DNA of 41,002 nucleotides, from positions 1-41,002 of the forward strand of contig NZ_JAPEHT010000013.1 in NCBI RefSeq assembly GCF_028823615.1, given 5' to 3'. A program made the position numbers and the translations under genes. Below, piece by piece: positions 7,305 to 15,088 of this stretch. Numbering within the stretch: the stretch's first letter is position 1; every line of letters starts with the position of its first letter. Below the pieces are notes generated by a model. The model ran no database searches and had not been told where the DNA came from. It worked only from the letters and a program-made list of their open reading frames with translations. The DNA is from Planococcus sp. A6. GTDB lineage: Bacteria > Bacillota > Bacilli > Bacillales_A > Planococcaceae.

Positions 7305-8327
7305 ATGAGAACGATTTTGGTAACAGGGGCGCACGGCTTTCTAGGATCGCGCTTTATCCATGAGCTATTGATCAAATACCCGGCTTATCAAGTAGTAGCA
7401 ATCGATCAGGACGCGGGCAATGTCCCGGAACTGTTGCGGCCTTTGTTTGCGAGCAATCGCTATGCGTTTCATCAAGTCGATATCCGCAATAGCGATGCGG
7501 TCGCACAGCTATTCGAATATTATGAGATTAGCGATGTTGCCCATTTCGCGGCAAAAACGCATGTCGGCGAATCGATGCGAAATCCGGGCATTTTCGCGGA
7601 AACCAATGTGCTAGGCACGTTCCATGTGCTCGATGCCGCGCGCAAGCAATGGATGGATGGCCCGTTTGAAATGAAACCACGGTACGTAGGCTCGCGCTTT
7701 TTGCATATCTCGACCGATCAAGTATATGGGCCGAGAGCGGACGGATTCGCGGACGAAACTTTGAAATACGATCCGATCAGCCCCTATGCGGCGAGCAAAG
7801 CGAGTTCGGATTTGATGGTCACAGGATTCCACGAAAGCTACGGGATCGATACCGTTATCTTGCAGGCATCGAATGTCTTCGGTCCGCATCAGCAAGACGA
7901 TAAGCTCATTCCGATCATTTTGCAAAAAGCCCTGTCCGGCAGCATCATCCCCGTCTATTCAGGTGGCGAAGATGTCCACGACTGGCTTTATATCGATGAT
8001 TTCTGGCGCGCCGCAGATACCGTGTTCCATCTGGGCGATGCGGGCGAGACGTATCTTGCGGGAGGCGAAGCGCCACTTAAGACGCTCGAAATCGTGGAAT
8101 GGATCTGTGCATCGCTCGACCGTCATTTCCCGGGAAATGATAGCTATCAGCATTACATCCGCTTTGTAGAACAGGCAGGCGGGGCCAAGGCGCCTCACCG
8201 GTTCGCCGTTTCAGCCGACAAACTGAAACAGCAGCTCGATTTCGTCCCCGAAACTCATTTCGATCAAGGCATCAAAGAAACCATCGACTGGACGCTGTCG
8301 AAAAAGCGGCTCTGGGAAGTTGTATAA
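7305..8327 (+). CDS. NAD-dependent epimerase/dehydratase (extended SDR, RmlB-like)
   Basis: I start at 7305 because AAAGGAGGAG (7286-7295) lies at the right distance and the Rossmann motif follows at once (GAHGFLG, residues 8-14). An ATG 17 codons upstream (7254) also has a G-rich site and cannot be excluded. The protein has 340 residues. The SDR catalytic Tyr/Lys are in YAASK (Tyr161, Lys165), after STDQVYG at about 136-142. In dTDP-glucose 4,6-dehydratases that motif normally reads STDEVYG with an acidic pair; here the Glu is Gln, so the enzyme may be an epimerase or act on a different sugar. A glycosyltransferase starts 37 bp downstream, so the pair probably supplies and attaches one sugar. 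Confidence 0.82.
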   Translation: MRTILVTGAHGFLGSRFIHELLIKYPAYQVVAIDQDAGNVPELLRPLFASNRYAFHQVDIRNSDAVAQLFEYYEISDVAHFAAKTHVGESMRNPGIFAETNVLGTFHVLDAARKQWMDGPFEMKPRYVGSRFLHISTDQVYGPRADGFADETLKYDPISPYAASKASSDLMVTGFHESYGIDTVILQASNVFGPHQQDDKLIPIILQKALSGSIIPVYSGGEDVHDWLYIDDFWRAADTVFHLGDAGETYLAGGEAPLKTLEIVEWICASLDRHFPGNDSYQHYIRFVEQAGGAKAPHRFAVSADKLKQQLDFVPETHFDQGIKETIDWTLSKKRLWEVV

Positions 8328-8364
8328 CACGTAAACCAAACGACAGTTGCCACGAGGTGTCCCA

Positions 8365-9525
8365 ATGATCCCATTTGAAACGATTCATAATGAAGAAAGC
8401 TATCACAAGGCGAGCGGCGAGGTCCGGAAAATCGCCCTCGTCCATAAACATATGAAAGCGGGTGGCGTGGAAGCGCTCATCATCCGCATGTCGCGCTGGC
8501 TGGTAGACAACGGCTATGAAGTAAGCGTCTTTCTCTACAGCAGTGGCGGCCCACTTCTTAAACACCTCCAGCAGATCGATGGGCTCGAGCTCATCGTCCG
8601 CGACAACGGCAAAGAACCGCCGCTCGATTTGTCCGTATTGAACCAGCTCGTGCGGTCCGATAAATACGACCTGGTTTATTCGTTCAGTCCGTCCGGCTTG
8701 TTATTGTCGTATGCGTTGCCTGCACACGTCCGCTTATCCGGCGTCTATCAACCGGAACTGTATAAGCTCGAACGCAATAAAAAAATCATCCGCGCGCTGA
8801 AGGCGATTGATAAAGGGTTCCATCAAAAACTGGTGTTCATGAATCCGACCATAAGGCGCTATACGGCCAGGGCGCTGGAGATCGAAGTGCCGGAACAATT
8901 CATGCCGCCGCCTGTGGAACAAGGTGCTAAAGACCAGCAGTTCGGCAGCCCGCATTCAAGGCGCATCGTCTCGGTCGGGGCGATCCAAGCCTTCACGACG
9001 CATTACGCACAAGTGATCGAGTTGATGGAAGAGCTCATCCAGATCGATCCCGAATTCACGTACCATATTTATGGGGAAGGGCCAGACGAAGCGCGTCTCC
9101 GGAAAAGCATCGCCGAATCCGAAGCAAGGGAACACATCTTCCTGCATTCGATGCCAAAAGGCGGGCGCATGGAAGATGTGCTGAAAGACAGTTTCTGCTT
9201 TATCGGATCGGGTGCGGTGATGATCCAGGCGTGCGGAGCGGGCGTTCCGGGCATCACATCACGCGCCAATGACGCTGAAGCGCTATCGGAAGGCTACTTC
9301 CATGAACTGCCGCCTTATGAAGTGGGAGAATCTTACTGGGAAGCGCCGGAGACCTATGAAATCGGCGAACTGGTAAAAAATCTGCTCGTCTCGGAAAACG
9401 CCTACCGGAAAATCGTAGAACGCTGCAAGCAGAAAGCGCGTAAATTCGAGATTGATGCCGTGATGAAGGAGTTTCTCGAGCTAGCGAACGGAAAATTGCA
9501 GCAGGTGAAACAAAGTGAGGGCTAA
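8365..9525 (+). CDS. Glycosyltransferase, GT-B fold, GT4-like
   Basis: The start is ATG at 8365, six bases after GAGGTG; a TTG at 8347 would read through that site and is unlikely. The 386-residue protein begins with a short tail, then KIALVHKHMKAGGVEALI, which is the N-domain glycine-rich loop of GT4-type enzymes. It has a linker VVSVGAIQ-like strand near residue 200 and a YGEGPDE motif that contacts the nucleotide diphosphate. The last catalytic region (GSGAVMIQACGAGVPGI) is a variant of the usual EX7E. No membrane segments are present, so it is cytosolic. It is co-directional with the SDR gene 37 bp upstream and probably in the same operon. Donor and acceptor are unknown. Confidence 0.8.
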   Translation: MIPFETIHNEESYHKASGEVRKIALVHKHMKAGGVEALIIRMSRWLVDNGYEVSVFLYSSGGPLLKHLQQIDGLELIVRDNGKEPPLDLSVLNQLVRSDKYDLVYSFSPSGLLLSYALPAHVRLSGVYQPELYKLERNKKIIRALKAIDKGFHQKLVFMNPTIRRYTARALEIEVPEQFMPPPVEQGAKDQQFGSPHSRRIVSVGAIQAFTTHYAQVIELMEELIQIDPEFTYHIYGEGPDEARLRKSIAESEAREHIFLHSMPKGGRMEDVLKDSFCFIGSGAVMIQACGAGVPGITSRANDAEALSEGYFHELPPYEVGESYWEAPETYEIGELVKNLLVSENAYRKIVERCKQKARKFEIDAVMKEFLELANGKLQQVKQSEG

Positions 9526-9724
9526 TAGTGCTAAAGAGAATTCGTCTGAAAGTTCGCTCAAAAAAGCGTTATTCAAGACGGATTGATGAAAATGGAAAAT
9601 ATTTATCGGTTATTTGTATCATTTGGTCTAGGAATTGGGTAAAATCTGCTGTATACTAAGAATTAAATAATACAGGAAGGGACTCCAGTCACTCCCTGAA
9701 TAAGCAGAAAGCAGGTGGAGCATA

Positions 9725-9919
9725 ATGGAATTTGCTGAATACCAACACCGCTTAGAGAAAAAACACGGGAAATCGATCGAGCAAATCATACGGACCATCT
9801 ACATCGATGAAGATTACGGCCCGGCCACTGGCGCCCAGGAACTTGGGATCCCACGACAAGTGTTTATGCATTTCGTCTATGAATTTGATTTAAAGTCCGA
9901 CAAGTTGCAGCGCCTGTGA
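9725..9919 (+). CDS. Small HTH-like protein, paralog 1
   Basis: This 64-residue acidic/basic mixed protein with no signal or membrane segment is preceded by a GCAGGTGGAG ribosome site. A core GPATGAQELGIPRQVFMHFV (about 35-54) has the helix-turn-helix rhythm (small-residue helix, Gly turn, Ile, then a basic helix). It aligns closely with the protein at 10238, which lies 319 bp downstream, so the two arose by duplication. No family is recognised; DNA binding is inference. The last codons, the stop and the terminator are tandemly duplicated downstream (9896-10008). Confidence 0.7.
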   Translation: MEFAEYQHRLEKKHGKSIEQIIRTIYIDEDYGPATGAQELGIPRQVFMHFVYEFDLKSDKLQRL

Positions 9920-10008
9920 TTATACAAACCGCCCATTTTCAGATGGAGCGGATCCGACAAGTTGCAGCGCCTGTGATTATACAAACCGCCCATTTTCAGA
10001 TGGAGCGG
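9896..10008. repeat. 57-bp tandem duplication over stop codon and terminator
   Basis: Positions 9896-9951 and 9953-10008 are the same 56 bases at a 57-bp period, with no mismatch seen. The unit covers the last seven codons of the 9725 gene, its TGA and the terminator hairpin. Only the second unit keeps the T-tract; the first is cut at GAGCGG. Confidence 0.95.
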
Positions 10009-10014
10009 TTTTTT
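9983..10014 (+). terminator. Terminator after HTH-like paralog 1
   Basis: AAACCGC (9983-9989) plus the following CCAT pairs with ATGG plus GCGGTTT (10005-10011) with a single bulged A, then a TTTTTT run. The first tandem copy of the hairpin (about 9926-9951) lacks the T run. Confidence 0.8.
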
Positions 10015-10237
10015 CTTTGCGGAAATTTTGTTAAGAATATACCAAATGATAGAGGGGTAAAAATAGAAAGAGGATGAATGAACCGGTTTAAAAAATATTT
10101 TTTTTGATTTATTTGTATTAGTAGGTACAAATATTCAAAAAATGACTAGTCAAAAGGATATAAAAGGAATATAATAGGTACATCTTATGAAAACAAACCT
10201 TATCTAAATGCAATATACAGGAGGAGTGTCCGGGCGC

Positions 10238-10477
10238 ATGAAAGATTACGAACTAGTGAAGAAGCAGTTGGAGAGAGAGCATAAACAAACGATTGATGAT
10301 ATTATGTACGATTACTACATCGAGAAAGATTTGGGTCCAGCTGTCGGTGCAAAAGAACTAGGGATTCCGCGCCGGGCATTCGTCTACTTCGTCCAGCAAT
10401 GTGAGCTGCGTGCCGCAAAGTTCGACCTCATTAAAAAAAAAGTGCTGAACTCCGGTGAATTGATGGCTGCCCTTTGA
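10238..10477 (+). CDS. Small HTH-like protein, paralog 2
   Basis: I start at 10238, downstream of CAGGAGGAG (10218-10226), because this aligns with the start of paralog 1; the ATG at 10208 would read through that site. The 79-residue protein shares the core LGPAVGAKELGIPRRAFVYF with paralog 1 and has an added C-terminal tail of about 15 residues rich in Lys (DLIKKKVLNSGELMAAL). There is no signal peptide. A small basic HTH-like regulator or recombination-type accessory protein are both possible; I cannot name a family. The spacing between the two genes contains its own AT-rich leader with TATAAT near 10171, so they may be separately transcribed. Confidence 0.72.
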   Translation: MKDYELVKKQLEREHKQTIDDIMYDYYIEKDLGPAVGAKELGIPRRAFVYFVQQCELRAAKFDLIKKKVLNSGELMAAL

Positions 10478-10491
10478 GGGTGGCTATTTTT
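10466..10491 (+). terminator. Terminator overlapping the stop of paralog 2
   Basis: GCTGCCCT (10466-10473) pairs with AGGGTGGC (10477-10484) including two G/T wobbles, with a 3-base loop and a T5 run two bases later. The stop codon lies in the loop and 3' arm. Confidence 0.55.
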
Positions 10492-10570
10492 GTGGGTTGA
10501 GATTTGGTAACAAGCCAGATATTTAGTTTTGCAGAGAAGGGCTAGTGCTGTATCTCGTCCTAATAAAATT

Positions 10571-10600
10571 CAAAGCGGACACTCCAGCTCTTACGAGCTA
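10571..10600. repeat. Possible tail fragment of repeat block B
   Basis: AAGCGGACACT then GCTCTT matches the right tail of block B copy 2 (near 3752-3775). The diagnostic hairpin is absent, so this is at most a remnant. Confidence 0.3.
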
Positions 10601-10629
10601 GCTAAAGATAAAACCACTTACTATACACA

Positions 10630-10676
10630 AAAAGACAGCTGCACTAGCCGATTAGGCATTAGTGCAGCTGTCTTTT
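10630..10676 (-). terminator. Long-stem bidirectional terminator after the LCP gene
   Basis: A perfect 17-bp stem joins 10630-10646 to 10660-10676 (core GACAGCTGCACTA), with a 13-base loop and T runs on both strands. It lies 3 bp beyond the stop of the minus-strand LCP gene. Confidence 0.9.
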
Positions 10677-10679
10677 CTT

Positions 10680-11600
10680 TTATTCCGTTGCTTCTTCCAA
10701 TTCCAGATGCTCTTTCAAGGTCGACTGGATTTCCGCAAGTTCCGCGTCATCCATCATATAATACCAGATGCCGTTGATGGTTTCGCCGTAGCCGTCTTCA
10801 ACAATCATCTGATCAACATTGGTTACCGCGTCTTGGTAATTGCGCTGCACGTCGACCATTTCATCGAAGGTCATGTTCGTGCGGACGTTTTGACCGAGAG
10901 CGTCAAAGATGTCTTTGTAGTTCCAGAGGCTGTTAATGGAAGCGCCTTTTCTCATGATGCCTTGGATGACTTGTTTCTGACGGTCTTGGCGCCCGAAGTC
11001 ACCGCGCGGATCTTGTTTGCGCATTTGGACGTAGTCGAGAGCTTGTTCGCCGTTCAATTGGATTTCGCCTTCTGGGAAGTTATCGAACGCGAGTGAGTTA
11101 TTGACGGTAACGCCATCCACTGCATCGACGATATCTTCAAAGCCTTCCATATTCACTTGCACGACATAATCGATTGGGATATCAAGTAAATTCTCAGTTG
11201 TGTTCATCGACATTTCAATGCCGCCGAATGCATAAGCATGGTTGATTTTGTCTGTCGTGCCGCGCCCGATGATTTCGGTGTAAGTGTCACGCGGGATGGA
11301 GACCATTTTCGTCGACTGTGTTTCTGGGTTGACGGTCATAACGACCATTGTGTCCGAACGACCGCGATCATCTTCACGTTCGTCGACGCCGAGCAGTAAC
11401 ACAGAGAACGGATCTTGCTGGTCGAACTCGACGATTTCAGTGCGTTCGACAGACGGCTGTTCGCGTTCGACAGGTTCGTGCATCGTATCAAGTGTTGTCG
11501 TGAAGTTCGAGTAGACGCTATAGGCGTAGATGCCGCCAGCGATAAGAGCCAAAAGCAATGCGATAAGCACGTACTTGGGCCATTTTCTTTTCTTTTTCAT
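10680..11600 (-). CDS. LytR-CpsA-Psr (LCP) family cell-wall glycopolymer ligase
   Basis: This 306-residue type II membrane protein has a basic N-terminus (MKKKRK), one membrane helix at about 10-28, then the extracellular LCP domain from about 63 on. The conserved LCP residues are visible: LLGVDER at 69-75, the acidic RSDTM (Asp83), and SIPRDTY with Arg104 and Asp105, which in this family bind polyprenyl pyrophosphate and metal. LCP enzymes transfer undecaprenyl-linked teichoic acid or capsule to peptidoglycan. It is the second gene of a minus-strand pair, 12 bp after the SGNH-like gene, and divergent from the wzz/kinase operon. This is the classic position for the enzyme that anchors the polymer made by the locus. 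The RBS GGAGGAACGACATG fits the start. It ends at a strong hairpin terminator. Confidence 0.93.
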   Translation of the reverse strand: MKKKRKWPKYVLIALLLALIAGGIYAYSVYSNFTTTLDTMHEPVEREQPSVERTEIVEFDQQDPFSVLLLGVDEREDDRGRSDTMVVMTVNPETQSTKMVSIPRDTYTEIIGRGTTDKINHAYAFGGIEMSMNTTENLLDIPIDYVVQVNMEGFEDIVDAVDGVTVNNSLAFDNFPEGEIQLNGEQALDYVQMRKQDPRGDFGRQDRQKQVIQGIMRKGASINSLWNYKDIFDALGQNVRTNMTFDEMVDVQRNYQDAVTNVDQMIVEDGYGETINGIWYYMMDDAELAEIQSTLKEHLELEEATE

Positions 11601-11612
11601 GTCGTTCCTCCG

Positions 11613-12404
11613 TTAGTTCGCGATAAAATAATTTGCTAGTTCGGTTGCCCACGTTTCAGCGCCCTTATCATTAGGGACGGCATCTTCGGTCAAATGTTCC
11701 TTCAAAGCGATGTCGTCTGTGTCGGGCCATGCATCCCAGTGCTCAATGTACGGATGGCCGTAAAGGTTTGCGAATTCCTCGAGTGCCTGCACTTGCGCCA
11801 AATAGAACCCGGCGCCATAGATCGGCTGCGGTGCGTGAAGGACGAGAACCGCGTCCGGATTTTCTGCTTCCAGGCGAGTGGCGAAGTCACGGACATCTTT
11901 GCGCTCGTCTTCAATGGAAATGCGGTCGTTGTTCATAAGCGTCATCGGCTCAAGCAAGACTAGATCGTAGCCGGCGGATAAATCCACGCTCGGCAAATTG
12001 TAGGATGTTCCTTCTACTGGCTCAATCGTAACTTCAATGGAATCGCCATATGCTTCTTCTAATGAAGTCTTCAAGCGTTCCGCATAGCCCGGGTCGCCGG
12101 ATTCGAGTGCTTCAGATCCCGTAATCAATAATTGGAGCGTTTCGCCTTCTGTCCCTTTTTGAAGGAACAGTTCCTGGACTTGTTCATCCATATTGGCAAA
12201 GAGATCGGTGTTCACAGATTCGCCATTTTTTTTTTCACTTTGTGTGTTTTCGGTTTCGCTCGTGGTGTTTTTACTTTCGGTGCTCGCTTCAGCGTTTGTG
12301 CCGGTAGCGCCTTGCAATTTATCCTGCCAAGATAAGTAAGAAAAGACAAGGATTCCTAAGCAGGCAAGGACTGCAACGAGCCCTCCTAATTTATACAATT
12401 TCAT
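11613..12404 (-). CDS. SGNH/GDSL-hydrolase-like membrane-anchored protein
   Basis: This 263-residue protein has an N-terminal membrane anchor or uncleaved signal (about 4-25), then a low-complexity Ser/Thr/Glu/Asn linker (about 34-65), then an alpha/beta domain from about 88. The block I motif is ITGSEALE, replacing the usual GDS, and the C-terminal block reads PNDKGAETWA, where SGNH enzymes normally show DxxH. The catalytic set may therefore be degenerate. Proteins of this layout often sit next to capsule genes and may de-O-acylate surface sugars; that role is inferred. The linker is encoded through an A10 run (12227-12236 on the plus strand as T), a possible slippage site. It is the first gene of the minus-strand pair with the LCP gene and is divergent from wzz. 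Confidence 0.72.
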   Translation of the reverse strand: MKLYKLGGLVAVLACLGILVFSYLSWQDKLQGATGTNAEASTESKNTTSETENTQSEKKNGESVNTDLFANMDEQVQELFLQKGTEGETLQLLITGSEALESGDPGYAERLKTSLEEAYGDSIEVTIEPVEGTSYNLPSVDLSAGYDLVLLEPMTLMNNDRISIEDERKDVRDFATRLEAENPDAVLVLHAPQPIYGAGFYLAQVQALEEFANLYGHPYIEHWDAWPDTDDIALKEHLTEDAVPNDKGAETWATELANYFIAN

Positions 12405-12510
12405 ACTTTACTCCTTTCAAAAATAGCCATTAATATAAATTAAAGATAGCATAAATCCATCCTTGTTCCTATATAACTTTTTAAAATTGGAAGTCCAAAT
12501 GGTATATTCC

Positions 12511-12521
12511 TGTGATATACT
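12511..12521 (+). promoter_or_regulatory. Extended -10 promoter for the wzz/kinase operon
   Basis: TGTGATATACT contains TGATATACT, an extended -10 element, about 60 bp upstream of the wzz start in the divergent intergenic region. No good -35 is seen at the normal distance, which is tolerable for an extended -10. Confidence 0.4.
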
Positions 12522-12581
12522 GTCTTATGTTGTTTAAATTTGTCTATTATTTAAATTGAAATAGAAGGAGCCATTTACTAC

Positions 12582-13316
12582 ATGGAAGAGACTATTAGCT
12601 TACAGGATTTATTCAAGACATTAAAGAAGAATCTCGGAATTATTGCCCTGACGACGATCCTGGCCATCACGATTGCAGGAGCGATTTCGTTTCTGTATTT
12701 GACGCCGGTTTATGAGAACTCGACACAAATCCTTGTTAACCAAGAACAAACTGAAGCAGCGCAATTGACTAACCAAAACATTCAAACTGACTTGCAACTC
12801 ATCAATACATACTCGGTCATCATCAAAAGTCCAGCGATCCTCGATCAAGTCATCGAGCAGATGAACTTGGATACGAGCGCTGAAGCCTTAACTTCAAAAA
12901 TCACTGTCAATACAGCAGAAAACTCACAAGTCGTGAATGTTGTGGTGCGAGATGAAAATCCAGCACAAGCAGTGGAAATTGCTAATACAACAGCGGAAGT
13001 ATTTGAAAACGACGTTCGCGAATTGATGAACGTCGATAACGTGTCGATCTTATCTCCAGCCGTATTGAAAGAAAACCCAAGTCCTGTTGAACCGAAGCCG
13101 GTCTTGAATATGGCAATCGCTGCAGTGGTCGGTTTGATGCTCGGTGTCGGTATCGCATTCTTGCGTGAATACCTCGACACATCGATGAAAACAGAACAAG
13201 ACATTGAAGACATTCTCGGAGTGCCGCTATTAGGCGTGATTTCACCGATCAAAGAAAAAGCAGAACTTGAAACAACGACGAGCAATCGCAGAAAGGCGGC
13301 GGAATTGAATGGCTAA
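12582..13316 (+). CDS. Wzz/YwqC-type polysaccharide co-polymerase and kinase activator
   Basis: This 244-residue protein has the two-helix Wzz topology: a membrane segment at about 17-38, an extracellular coiled region, a Pro-rich stretch (PSPVEPKP near 170) and a second membrane segment at about 175-195. A cytosolic tail of about 50 residues follows. In Gram-positive systems this tail activates the separate BY-kinase encoded next, and the protein sets polymer chain length with Wzy. The start at 12582 follows AGAAGGAGCC. Its end overlaps the kinase start by 8 bp, so the two are translationally coupled. The pattern is YwqC/CapA/CpsC-like, and the length is normal. Confidence 0.92.
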   Translation: MEETISLQDLFKTLKKNLGIIALTTILAITIAGAISFLYLTPVYENSTQILVNQEQTEAAQLTNQNIQTDLQLINTYSVIIKSPAILDQVIEQMNLDTSAEALTSKITVNTAENSQVVNVVVRDENPAQAVEIANTTAEVFENDVRELMNVDNVSILSPAVLKENPSPVEPKPVLNMAIAAVVGLMLGVGIAFLREYLDTSMKTEQDIEDILGVPLLGVISPIKEKAELETTTSNRRKAAELNG

Positions 13317-14013
13317 GAAAAAACAGAGTTTGCAAGCAACTGCCCGTAAAGTCATCACGCACACAACGCCGCGTTCTTTTGTCTCTGAACAATTCCGTAC
13401 TTTGCGGACAAACGTCAACTTTGCATCACCCGATGTGGAACTGCGTTCAATCGTTGTCACTTCCGCTGCGCCAGGGGAAGGGAAGTCGACAACATCTGCA
13501 AACTTAGCGACAGTATTTGCGCAAGAAGGTAAGAATGTACTTCTTGTAGATGGCGATATGCGTAAACCAACGACTCATTACACATTCCATATGCCGAATA
13601 CGATTGGACTTTCCAACGTATTAACGCGTCAAGCAACAGTGGAAGACGCTATCCGTCCGACGACAATCGAACGTCTCGACTTGATGACATGTGGACCTAT
13701 TCCGCCGAATCCAGCAGAACTATTAGCATCCAATGCAATGGGTATGCTTATCTCTGATTTAAAAAAACGATACGACGTCGTTATTTTTGATGCGCCTCCT
13801 GTGTTATCTGTAACCGATGGTCAGGTACTGGCGAATAAATGCGACGGTGCCATTTTGGTCGTCAATTCTGGAAGCACGGAAAAGGAAATGGCCGCCAAAG
13901 CAAAAGAGGCAATCGAAGCGTCCAATAGCAAATTGATCGGCGCCGTATTGAACAATTTTGAGCTGGCAAAAGACAGCTATTATTACCAATACTACGGCAA
14001 TGCTGAAGAGTAA
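13309..14013 (+). CDS. BY-type tyrosine-protein kinase (YwqD/CpsD/CapB family)
   Basis: This 234-residue cytosolic P-loop kinase has Walker A APGEGKST (54-61), Walker A' LLVDGDMRKP (78-87) and Walker B VVIFDAPP (157-164). It ends with a tyrosine cluster SYYYQYYG (223-230), which is the autophosphorylation tail. These kinases cycle phosphorylation with the Wzz partner to control capsule assembly and can also phosphorylate sugar dehydrogenases such as UDP-glucose dehydrogenases; the locus encodes one at 18620. The start overlaps wzz by 8 bp. A hairpin terminator follows immediately, so read-through to the phosphatase may be limited. Confidence 0.95.
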   Translation: MAKKKQSLQATARKVITHTTPRSFVSEQFRTLRTNVNFASPDVELRSIVVTSAAPGEGKSTTSANLATVFAQEGKNVLLVDGDMRKPTTHYTFHMPNTIGLSNVLTRQATVEDAIRPTTIERLDLMTCGPIPPNPAELLASNAMGMLISDLKKRYDVVIFDAPPVLSVTDGQVLANKCDGAILVVNSGSTEKEMAAKAKEAIEASNSKLIGAVLNNFELAKDSYYYQYYGNAEE

Positions 14014-14045
14014 AAGGGGGATCTCCTCCTTTTGCTTTTTCTTTT
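14012..14045 (+). terminator. Terminator after the tyrosine kinase gene
   Basis: AAAAGGGGGA (14012-14021) pairs with TCCTCCTTTT (14024-14033) with one G/T pair, followed by GCTTTTTCTTTT. The stem overlaps the last base of the TAA stop. Confidence 0.75.
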
Positions 14046-14195
14046 AAATGCGATACCCAATTTTTTAAAGAAAGATTTAAAGCTAACCATAATTGTCAAA
14101 TCTATCAATTTCAAACAAATACATAGAGAACTCTTATAGAGAAATGAATACCTCGACCTGAGAAATGATTGCCGAGCAACAGGAGGGAACTAAAC

Positions 14196-14963
14196 ATGAT
14201 CGATACGCACTCACATATTTTACCGGCGCTGGATGATGGGGCAGAAACGATGGAACACACAAAGCGTCTATTAAACATGGCAGTCAATGAACAATTGACT
14301 GGAATCATCGCGACCCCGCATGGCCACCACCCAAATTTCAAGACAGATATTGCAGCGCTTCATATGCAATTAAAGACAGTAAAAGACTATGTAAAAGAAG
14401 CGCAATTACCGCTTGAAATATATAGTGGACAAGAATGCCGCTTATCCGATAAATTGCCAGAACGTCTTGCAAATGGTGAAGCTTTGACTTTAGCAGAATC
14501 GCGCTATGTGTTATTAGAGCTGCCTTCATCCGGAATTCCGGCTTATACAGTGCCGGTCATCCAACAACTGATAACATCTGGCTATATCCCAATCATTGCC
14601 CATGCAGAGCGCAATCAAGGCATCATTCAAAAGCCCGAACGCTTGAAGAAACTATTGATTCACGGTGCGATGGCGCAAGTCACGGCTGGTTCCCTCTCTG
14701 GAAGCTTCGGCAAAAGCATCCAAAAGACGGCACTTCAATTGATCGATGCGAATATGATCCATGTATATGGTTCGGATGTGCACAGTGAAGATGTACGACC
14801 GTTTCATTTCAATGCGGGCCTTGACGTGCTTGAGAAAAAGAACCGTCACCAGATGATTGACATTCTTCTCGAGAACAATGACCGCATCCTCATGGACCAA
14901 GACTTGTATGTTCTTGAGCCACAAGACATAGAAAAGGGCAAGTGGTGGAATATCTTTGCTTAA
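14196..14963 (+). CDS. PHP-type tyrosine-protein phosphatase (YwqE/CpsB/CapC family)
   Basis: I start at ATG 14196, eight bases after AGGAGGG; a TTG at 14169 lacks a site. The 255-residue enzyme starts MIDTHSHILPALDDG, the first metal-binding HxH of the PHP fold. Further metal ligands are ATPHGHH (about 49-55), AHAERN (about 133-138) and GSDVHS (about 192-197). It removes phosphate from the BY-kinase tyrosine cluster and so resets the assembly cycle. It follows the kinase by about 180 bp with a terminator in between and an AT-rich leader, so it may have its own promoter. Family length is normal. Confidence 0.95.
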   Translation: MIDTHSHILPALDDGAETMEHTKRLLNMAVNEQLTGIIATPHGHHPNFKTDIAALHMQLKTVKDYVKEAQLPLEIYSGQECRLSDKLPERLANGEALTLAESRYVLLELPSSGIPAYTVPVIQQLITSGYIPIIAHAERNQGIIQKPERLKKLLIHGAMAQVTAGSLSGSFGKSIQKTALQLIDANMIHVYGSDVHSEDVRPFHFNAGLDVLEKKNRHQMIDILLENNDRILMDQDLYVLEPQDIEKGKWWNIFA

Positions 14964-15088
14964 ATACTAATATTTTAGTATGAATTTTACATTTCTACTC
15001 TATCTTTACTGGAAAATGCATGTTAAAATTAGCAACAGATTTCCAGCACTTGTGTAATTAGTAATGCCTCGTGAAAGGATGGACCCAT

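Noticed and set aside
9600-9660. Sigma-B promoter (GTTTAA/GGGTAT-like) before the small HTH gene
   Set aside because: The GGGTAA box has no proper -35 partner at 12-15 bases.
10529-11096. Plus-strand open frames over the LCP gene 3' end
   Set aside because: They are antisense shadows of a well-supported gene and its terminator.
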